Below are positions 5,932 through 9,986 of a DNA stretch of 9,986 nt, piece by piece. The stretch comes from Bacteroidales bacterium UBA5206 (GTDB lineage: Bacteria; Bacteroidota; Bacteroidia; Bacteroidales; Tenuifilaceae). A program made the position numbers and the translations under genes. Numbering within the stretch: the stretch's first letter is position 1; each line of letters opens with the position of its first letter. The notes under the pieces were generated by a model. It was not told the origin of the DNA, searched no databases, and saw only the letters and a list, made by a program, of their open reading frames with translations. Location: assembly GCA_002412705.1 (NCBI GenBank), contig DHVO01000002.1, positions 1-9,986 on the forward strand, in the 5' to 3' direction.

Positions 5932-6411
5932 ATGAGAATGCTAACACTTTTCGCGCTATCAGCACTAATAGGAATTGCTGCATGTACTCACCCAAAACAG
6001 GAAGAGACTACAAGTAACAATGGTTACGACTCCTTACTAGCGCAAAAACTTGGTGCCGACGACTATGGAATGAAACTTTACGTTTTTGCCACACTTAAAA
6101 CGGGTCCAACTGTTATAACCGACTCTGCACAAAGAGCAGCGCTAATGCAAGGACACCTTAGCAACATTAACCGTCTTGCCAACGAGGGTAAACTTGTAAT
6201 TGCAGGTCCATACATTAACGGCGGCGAAAACAGGGGGCTATTTATATTTAACGTAGAAACCATAGAAGAGGCAAAGACCTTAACCGAAACGGATCCTGCT
6301 GTAAAGGCTGGTGTATTTAGGGTTGAACTAACACAATGGTATGGGTCGGCTGCGCTAATGGAGGTAAACACGCTACATGCAAAACTGGAACGAAAAAGTA
6401 TTCTAAACTAG
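5932..6411 (+). CDS. YciI-domain lipoprotein
   Basis: This is a 159-residue protein with a lipoprotein signal (MRMLTLFALSALIGIAAC, lipobox IAAC, lipidated Cys18). After a short polar linker, a YciI-like domain spans about 47-137. Domain marks are LYVFATLKTGP (49-59), H75 in MQGHLSNINRLANEGKLVIAGP (72-93), GLFIFNVETIEEA (102-114) and the D121-P122 motif TDPAVKAG. YciI proteins have a ferredoxin-like fold with a conserved His/Asp pair and mostly unknown reactions; they are usually cytoplasmic, so an envelope-anchored version is notable. Lys21 at +3 and acidic residues further on do not settle inner or outer membrane placement. It is co-transcribed with the VOC gene (9-bp gap) and its stop is 2 bp from the convergent DUF4421 stop, with no room for a terminator. 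Confidence 0.87.
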   Translation: MRMLTLFALSALIGIAACTHPKQEETTSNNGYDSLLAQKLGADDYGMKLYVFATLKTGPTVITDSAQRAALMQGHLSNINRLANEGKLVIAGPYINGGENRGLFIFNVETIEEAKTLTETDPAVKAGVFRVELTQWYGSAALMEVNTLHAKLERKSILN

Positions 6412-6413
6412 TA

Positions 6414-7454
6414 TCACTTATCCCGCTTTAGCAGCCTAGGGGCATTAAACCTGTAGCCTAAGGTAACATTAGCGTTACCATACGACACTTCGGTGCTGTA
6501 CTCCTTGCTAGCCGCGGCAATGGTTGTGCCATTTACACCGTTTATTGCCAAGTAGAATCTGTTCTTGCTGTACCCCAAGGAGAAGCGCGATGAAATTACA
6601 ATTGACGCCTTAGCATCGGGGTTCACAACGCTACCATCGGCCAAGGTAAGCTCCGAGGCAAAAGCACCAATACCAGGGATTACGCTCAGTGTAAAAAAGA
6701 AGTTCTTTTTTATAACAAATGTGTAAGCATAGCCAACCGAAGCCCCTAAGTGAATTCCCGAATAGGAGGAATACATAATGCTCTCGTCGAAAGAAGAAAG
6801 GGCGTAATGGGGTATTACCGATGAGTCGGCTGCAACACCATTGATAAATGCGTATAGGCCAAAAATAAGCGAACCTGCACTTTTTCGCTGCTTCTCGCTA
6901 AAATCGAAAGACGATTTATAGGAAAACCGTGTGTTGTTCCAAACATAACGAGCCGTTAAACCTAGGTTTACCAACCCTATATCGGGACGCTGCGGGAAAG
7001 GGGAATCCGAATTCCAACTACCTATAAACTCGTCCACATTGGCATTATACACACCCTTGTATGACTGGAAGTAAGCATCAATAACAAACTCGCGCAGGTA
7101 AATATTAAACTGAAAATCGTACCGAGCGGTTTTGCCGTACATTGCTCTATCCTTATCGCTTTGCGGAATACTTACAGATGCTCCAGCACCAAGCCACTTA
7201 TAGCTAAAATACCCTCCAATACTCCCCCTACTACTAGGCTCATACTCCAAATCGGGAGTTTTATTCTCCGAGCTAACCACAGCAAAATCCAAAAACTTTT
7301 GGGGAAGGGAAACCCCAATAATTAGCTTATCAGAAAAATCCTGTATGTAAACCGTATCAACTTGTGGCTTAAGTTTTAACGCAATATTATCGGCATGTTG
7401 TGCATTAGCCAAAAAACCTAAAAGCAGGAACAAAGCAAGGGCAGCTATTCTCAT
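6414..7454 (-). CDS. DUF4421 family envelope protein
   Basis: This is a 346-residue exported protein of the Bacteroidota family DUF4421, function unknown. The start is the ATG at 7454, giving a signal peptide MRIAALALFLLLGFLANA with cleavage before Q19; a TTG 12 bp upstream adds 4 residues that would put a His before the signal. The family pattern is clear: YEPSSRGSIGGYFSYKWLGAGASVSIP, then MYGKTARYDFQFNIYLREFVIDAYFQSYKGVYNAN. The rest alternates short amphipathic strands rich in Y, F, S and G (for example FSYKSSFDFSEK, GIHLGASVGYAYTF) and ends in GYRFNAPRL, which suggests a beta-barrel-like outer-membrane protein. It is divergent from the esterase gene at 7615 and convergent with the YciI lipoprotein gene. 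A near-consensus -7 (TATCTTTT, 7491-7484) lies upstream without a clear -33. Confidence 0.85.
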   Translation of the reverse strand: MRIAALALFLLLGFLANAQHADNIALKLKPQVDTVYIQDFSDKLIIGVSLPQKFLDFAVVSSENKTPDLEYEPSSRGSIGGYFSYKWLGAGASVSIPQSDKDRAMYGKTARYDFQFNIYLREFVIDAYFQSYKGVYNANVDEFIGSWNSDSPFPQRPDIGLVNLGLTARYVWNNTRFSYKSSFDFSEKQRKSAGSLIFGLYAFINGVAADSSVIPHYALSSFDESIMYSSYSGIHLGASVGYAYTFVIKKNFFFTLSVIPGIGAFASELTLADGSVVNPDAKASIVISSRFSLGYSKNRFYLAINGVNGTTIAAASKEYSTEVSYGNANVTLGYRFNAPRLLKRDK

Positions 7455-7614
7455 CGCAAGGTGCAACAGATTTCCAGTGGGGTAAAAGATAGATGATTCG
7501 AAAATAAAAAAAATGGAAACACCATAAGCAATCGATTGCTCTATTTTTTAAGCGATTTTTTAAATCAAACTTGATATTCTTTTGCCAATACCATACTTTG
7601 CAAAAAAACAATAA
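7455..7614. promoter_or_regulatory. Divergent promoter region between DUF4421 and esterase genes
   Basis: This is an AT-rich 160-bp spacer. For the esterase, TTG (7571-7573) precedes TACTTTG (7594-7600) by 20 nt, a slightly imperfect Bacteroidota promoter giving a leader of only a few nucleotides. A perfect 14-bp palindrome, AGCAATCGATTGCT (7527-7540), lies near the middle and is followed by CTATTTTTTAA. It could be an operator for both genes or an early-termination hairpin on the plus strand. Confidence 0.4.
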
Positions 7615-8862
7615 ATGAGAACACTTTACATACTAATAATAGCGGCAATAGCAGCATCGTGCAATACAAGCCCCAATAATGAGCCATTTGTTTACAACAA
7701 CTACTCATCCGTACACGAACTGGAGGTAGATTTGCAACGAATAGCCAAAATAGAGGACTCCTCTGAGCAGAGTATTGCCGCAGGGATACTATGGGACAGC
7801 CTTCGCTCTAATAAAAGGATACCCTTTGCCATAAACGATTCCGTTATGTTCCTATACAAAGGAACCGAGCAGAATAACTCCGTTTCGTGGGCTGGTGACT
7901 TTAACTGGTGGAGTGCAACCCAAAATGCAGCAAAGGTAAAAATGGTAAGGTTGGGTTCCAGCAAAATATTCTACTACACCACAACATTCCCTCCCGATGC
8001 ACGCTTAGACTACAAAGTTGTTGTTGATGGGCAGTGGATACTAGACCCAGCCAACCCTAACATACAATATAGCGGCTTTGGCCCAAATTCTGAGCTACGA
8101 ATGCCTCAATGGAATCAAGCTCAAGAAACAATCCCAATACAGGGCGTAACCAAGGGAAACTTATCGGAAGATCTTTTCATTAAAAGTTCCCTCCAAAATC
8201 TAAACTACACTGTGGCCTACAAGGTTTACACCCCACACAACTATCAACAAAAAAACAACTTACCCGTAATTTATGTAACCGATGGGCACGAGTACTCCAA
8301 CGATAGGCTTGGTGCAATGGTTATTGTGCTGGACAACCTTATTTACCAAGAGAAGATTGAGCCTATTATTGCTGTTTTTATTGATCCACGTGAACCTGGT
8401 AACCTATCCAATAACCGGCGCATGAGCGAATACGCTGCAAACCCAAAATATGCAAACTTTGTTGCCGATGAGCTTGTTGGACTTATTGATAACACATACA
8501 AAACAGATCCCACTCCCAGCAAAAGAGCAATATTAGGCACCTCTATGGGAGGATGGATTTCGGCTTACATTGGGCTAACCAGAAGCGATAAATTTCAACT
8601 GGTAGGAATCCACTCCCCCGCTTTTGATGATGCTATAGTGAGCAGCTACAACCAATCGCCCAAGCTACCACTACAAATATTTATGAGTACAGGAACAATT
8701 AACGACACACAAGACAGAGCACTTAAAATGAAGGCTGTACTAGATGCAAAGGGATATTCAACGATGTATATTGAGGTTAACGAAGGTCACTCCTGGGGTA
8801 ACTGGAGAGCACTAATTGAGGAGCCGCTAACCCTATTCTTTAAGAAAGAAAAGTCCATGTAA
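7615..8862 (+). CDS. Lipoprotein esterase with N-terminal carbohydrate-binding-like domain
   Basis: This is a 415-residue alpha/beta-hydrolase of the putative-esterase (enterochelin-esterase/feruloyl-esterase-like) family, anchored in the envelope. The N-terminus is a lipoprotein signal (MRTLYILIIAAIAASC, Cys16). Residues about 75-160 form an immunoglobulin-like E-set/CBM48-type domain, seen in AGDFNWWS (93-100), LDYKVVVDGQWILDP (131-145) and N-P-N. The catalytic domain follows (about 195-415): YKVYTPHNY, LPVIYVTDGHEY (216-227), nucleophile S310 in GTSMGG, acid probably D364 or D367 after LQIFMSTGTIND, and H392 in GHSWGNWR. The domain order matches enterochelin-esterase-type and xylan-utilisation esterases. 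The substrate could be an acylated sugar or another ester and is not decidable here. No polysaccharide-utilisation genes (SusC/D) are adjacent. It appears monocistronic. Confidence 0.9.
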   Translation: MRTLYILIIAAIAASCNTSPNNEPFVYNNYSSVHELEVDLQRIAKIEDSSEQSIAAGILWDSLRSNKRIPFAINDSVMFLYKGTEQNNSVSWAGDFNWWSATQNAAKVKMVRLGSSKIFYYTTTFPPDARLDYKVVVDGQWILDPANPNIQYSGFGPNSELRMPQWNQAQETIPIQGVTKGNLSEDLFIKSSLQNLNYTVAYKVYTPHNYQQKNNLPVIYVTDGHEYSNDRLGAMVIVLDNLIYQEKIEPIIAVFIDPREPGNLSNNRRMSEYAANPKYANFVADELVGLIDNTYKTDPTPSKRAILGTSMGGWISAYIGLTRSDKFQLVGIHSPAFDDAIVSSYNQSPKLPLQIFMSTGTINDTQDRALKMKAVLDAKGYSTMYIEVNEGHSWGNWRALIEEPLTLFFKKEKSM

Positions 8863-8983
8863 ACAAATCCGCACTTTGCCAAATAAAACATTTTCTACCT
8901 GTTTACGTTCAAGTAAATTTATTTTTAGCTGTGCTCAAGAAGCGTTCCGTCAAAAAAGTATGACAATTCAGTAAAAACACGCA

Positions 8984-9013
8984 TTTGCACATTATAAAAA
9001 TGCGCTATAATTG
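8984..9013 (+). promoter_or_regulatory. Promoter of the sensor protein gene, inside an inverted repeat
   Basis: TTTG (8984-8987) and TATAATTG (9006-9013) are 18 nt apart. They match the Bacteroidota -33/-7 pattern with one mismatch in the -7 element. A 7-bp dyad, CGCATTT-N11-AAATGCG (8980-8986 and 8998-9004), overlaps the -33 element and the spacer, so it could be an operator. The predicted transcript starts near 9020, leaving a leader of about 160 nt. Confidence 0.55.
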
Positions 9014-9067
9014 AACAGGATAATCCCATGCTGCAGCCAAGGGCATTAATCCTATGCATTACGTGTT

Positions 9068-9101
9068 AATCAAAGCAAAGGGAATTCTCTTGCTTTTGAT
9101 T
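9068..9101 (+). ncRNA. Bulged hairpin in the 5' leader of the sensor gene
   Basis: AATCAAAGCAA (9068-9078) pairs with TTGCTTTTGATT (9090-9101) over 11 bp with one bulged T, enclosing an 11-nt loop that contains GAATTC. It is followed by TTTCCTATTA, a poor U-tract, so it is more likely a leader structure or inefficient attenuator than a strong terminator. I do not recognise a known riboswitch class. Confidence 0.35.
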
Positions 9102-9180
9102 TTCCTATTAAATAAGCCCAAATAAGTATCGGGGGCAAATGCATTATTCCTAAACAAATAACCAAATAGCTTGCAGATTC

Positions 9181-9986
9181 ATGAATAGTCACAGAAACAA
9201 ATCCCCCCAAAAGCTATTTAGCAGTATCCAAGAGTTGCTAGGAAAACATAACATTTTGGATAACGGGAAAAGGGAACAATTGGCAAATGAAATTCTGCTT
9301 GAGGTAAATAAGCATGCCAATCTGCAAGAAGAAAACAACACCCCTACACTAGAGCCAGCACAGGTAGAACTGCTAGAGGCTCTACCTGCAAACATCATTA
9401 TAATTGACAATAACGGAAGCATTCTATATGCCAATAATGCATTTAGGAAACTAGCCAGTATTACCAACGAAACAATACTACCCAGCACAGCAATTAAGGA
9501 TCTTTTTTCTAGCGAAAGCCCCTACTCTATTTCCGAGGTACTAAAAGGTAAAGCCGAAGTACCTCAAAAAATTGCAGCCAAGCTAGTAGCGGGGAATAAG
9601 CAGCTAAGTGTAACCGTTGAAATTACCAGACATGGTACAAACCTATTTTTGTGCACAATACAAGATCAGTCTCAACTAAACACCATCCAATACACTCTTG
9701 GTGAAAGGATAAAAGAGCTTAACTGCCTGCTCGACATATCTGAAATTTGCTCGCATAGCGAGCAAAACCCAGCCATTACCTACCAGCAAATAACAGATAG
9801 AATACCCTCTAGCTTCCAGTTTCCACATTTAACCAGTGTAAGCATATCCATCTACAATGAAACGTTCAGCTCAAATGGATTTGCTACTCACCCTCAAAAC
9901 ATTAAGCAGGTAATTGAGAACATTGGTTTTATTGAGGTACACATCAGCAATAGTTCCAACCAATCCATTAAGGGCCAACTATTCCT
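9181..9986 (+). CDS. PAS-domain sensor protein, probably a sensor histidine kinase (3' end outside window)
   Basis: The first 268 codons of a larger protein are present; the frame is open to the window edge. Residues 1-60 are polar and helical with no signal or membrane segment, so the sensor looks cytoplasmic. A PAS domain spans about 62-165 (LEALPANIIIIDNNGSILYANNAFRKL is the typical start). It is followed by a helix, LGERIKELNCLLDISEIC (173-190), and a GAF-like region with IPSSFQFPHLTSVSISI (208-224) and IGFIEVHIS (248-256). The motif ERIKELNCLxxIS followed by a Q/F-x-P pair is common just before the kinase core of PAS-type histidine kinases in Bacteroidota and Proteobacteria, so a HisKA/HATPase part is expected downstream. 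A diguanylate cyclase or phosphatase output cannot be excluded. The start codon is the ATG at 9181 and no Shine-Dalgarno sequence is evident. Confidence 0.85.
   Translation, partial: MNSHRNKSPQKLFSSIQELLGKHNILDNGKREQLANEILLEVNKHANLQEENNTPTLEPAQVELLEALPANIIIIDNNGSILYANNAFRKLASITNETILPSTAIKDLFSSESPYSISEVLKGKAEVPQKIAAKLVAGNKQLSVTVEITRHGTNLFLCTIQDQSQLNTIQYTLGERIKELNCLLDISEICSHSEQNPAITYQQITDRIPSSFQFPHLTSVSISIYNETFSSNGFATHPQNIKQVIENIGFIEVHISNSSNQSIKGQLF

Larger units (their letters stand above)
8863..9180. other. 318-bp spacer with promoter and structured leader of the sensor gene
   Basis: No gene of normal size is present. Just after the esterase, TTTAC-N6-GTAAA followed by TTTATTTTT (8902-8926) is a weak terminator candidate. 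Further right are the sensor-gene promoter (8984-9013), a 13-codon leader frame (9028-9069) and a bulged hairpin (9068-9101), described separately. Confidence 0.5.

Noticed and set aside
9189..9488. Minus-strand frame of 99 codons opposite the PAS domain
   Set aside because: It is antisense to a well-supported PAS-domain coding region and has no domain of its own.

Overview
The window looks like a chromosomal stretch of an anaerobic member of the Bacteroidota, probably Bacteroidales-like. Several things point that way: perfect matches to the Bacteroidota promoter element TAnnTTTG upstream of genes, few Shine-Dalgarno sequences, a DUF4421 outer-surface protein, two short-signal lipoproteins, and two tungsten-type aldehyde:ferredoxin oxidoreductases (AOR), which are oxygen-sensitive enzymes. 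No tRNA, rRNA, CRISPR array, insertion sequence or phage gene was seen. It reads as an ordinary chromosomal region with interesting regulatory spacers, not as a defence or mobile island.

Layout, left to right. The 3' part of a first AOR-family gene (1-1404, +) enters from the left edge. A 439-bp gap follows, holding only a doubtful decayed reading frame, then a small stand-alone GRAM-domain gene (1844-2152, +). A strong hairpin at 2178-2215 terminates transcription from both sides. A second, complete AOR-family gene (4385-2229, -) converges on it. The 282-bp spacer between this AOR and the next gene is a divergent control region, rich in TGCA motifs, dyads and direct repeats. It drives the AOR leftwards and, rightwards, a compact same-strand cluster: an atypical short-chain dehydrogenase/reductase (4668-5447), a glyoxalase-fold VOC protein (5539-5922) and a YciI-domain lipoprotein (5932-6411). 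A DUF4421 protein (7454-6414, -) converges on the cluster with a gap of only 2 bp. From a second divergent spacer, a lipoprotein esterase with an N-terminal glycogen-binding-like domain runs rightwards (7615-8862). After a 318-bp spacer with a recognisable promoter, a PAS/GAF-type sensor protein, probably a histidine kinase, starts at 9181 and runs off the right edge.

How the genes may fit together (inference). AORs oxidise aldehydes to acids with ferredoxin as acceptor. SDR and VOC proteins also commonly handle carbonyl compounds. The AOR and the SDR-VOC-YciI cluster share a divergent spacer, and TGCA-type dyads recur in both that spacer and the SDR-VOC gap, so these genes could be co-regulated for aldehyde or carbonyl metabolism. 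No experiment or search supports this yet. The most notable observations are the TGCA-rich control region, the Cys-x3-Cys-x3-Cys cluster motif in both AORs (the archaeal enzymes have Cys-x2-Cys-x3-Cys), the SDR with Ser and Arg in place of catalytic Tyr and Lys, and a YciI domain exported as a lipoprotein. I did not find clear evidence of an undescribed multi-gene system.
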